Shown: positions 63,970 through 64,000 of the stretch, piece by piece
Layout: each line of letters opens with the position of its first letter
Numbering within the stretch: position 1 is the first letter of the stretch
Assembly (NCBI GenBank): GCA_018857735.1
Contig: JABMCL010002352.1
Coordinates: 172,501-236,500 of the forward strand
Direction of reading: 5' to 3'
Source of the DNA: Alviniconcha marisindica
Taxonomy: Eukaryota > Mollusca > Gastropoda > Provannidae
DNA length: 64,000 nucleotides
The notes under the pieces: model-generated
What the model was told of the DNA's origin: nothing
The model's database searches: none
What the model saw: the letters and a program-made list of their open reading frames with translations, nothing else
Position numbers and translations under genes: made by a program

Positions 63970-64000
<31 letters not shown>
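63970..64000. repeat. Poly-C at window end
   Basis: At least 31 C residues run to the end of the window. Confidence 0.95.

Overview
This is metazoan nuclear DNA. Coding exons are short, bounded by GT/AG introns and separated by long introns; there are no operons. CA, CT and GT microsatellites, poly-G/poly-C runs, minisatellites and degraded LINEs, SINEs and MITEs make up most of the sequence. Repeat style and protein divergence suggest a marine invertebrate, most likely a gastropod mollusc; the species is inferred, not shown.

Five genes can be supported. (1) At 316-1386 (+) lies the last coding exon of an unrecognised Ser/Pro-rich protein. (2) At 22474-13968 (-) is an ATMIN/ASCIZ-like gene: zinc-finger exons followed by a large terminal exon rich in TQT (dynein light chain LC8) motifs. 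Its four-finger cassette is present twice in tandem. (3) At 24525-32265 (+) is a complete RPP40 (RNase P/MRP p40 subunit) gene. I could join eight exons phase by phase into 363 codons plus stop. (4) At 36952-41299 (+) is a complete three-exon NUDT19-like Nudix hydrolase (404 aa). (5) At 47442-53263 (+) is a three-exon iodothyronine deiodinase-fold gene (366 aa) in which the selenocysteine position is Asp and the usual active-site His is Arg.

Layout: 1387-13440 is 3'UTR and intergenic DNA with a MITE, two SINEs and large CA tracts. 13440-22500 is the ATMIN-like gene. 22500-24524 is a minisatellite plus the presumed divergent ATMIN/RPP40 promoter region. 32266-36951 is intergenic with LINE 3' ends. 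41300-45730 is a block of minisatellites: an 81-bp array derived from the NUDT19 last exon, then a long array that carries AATAAA in about twenty units, interrupted by a fold-back element whose core is itself a 53-bp tandem array. 53264-64000 holds no gene I can support; it contains a 49-bp minisatellite, a SINE, a 5'-truncated LINE with a 13-bp target duplication, an RNase-H LINE relic and GT/poly-C tracts.

The genes do not form a pathway. RPP40 acts in tRNA/rRNA processing, ATMIN-like in LC8 transcription control, NUDT19-like in CoA-ester hydrolysis, and the deiodinase-like protein is probably a membrane-anchored thioredoxin-fold pseudoenzyme. The most unusual points are the duplicated ATMIN zinc-finger cassette, the Sec-less and His-less deiodinase homologue, the last-exon-derived minisatellite of NUDT19, and the poly(A)-signal minisatellite.
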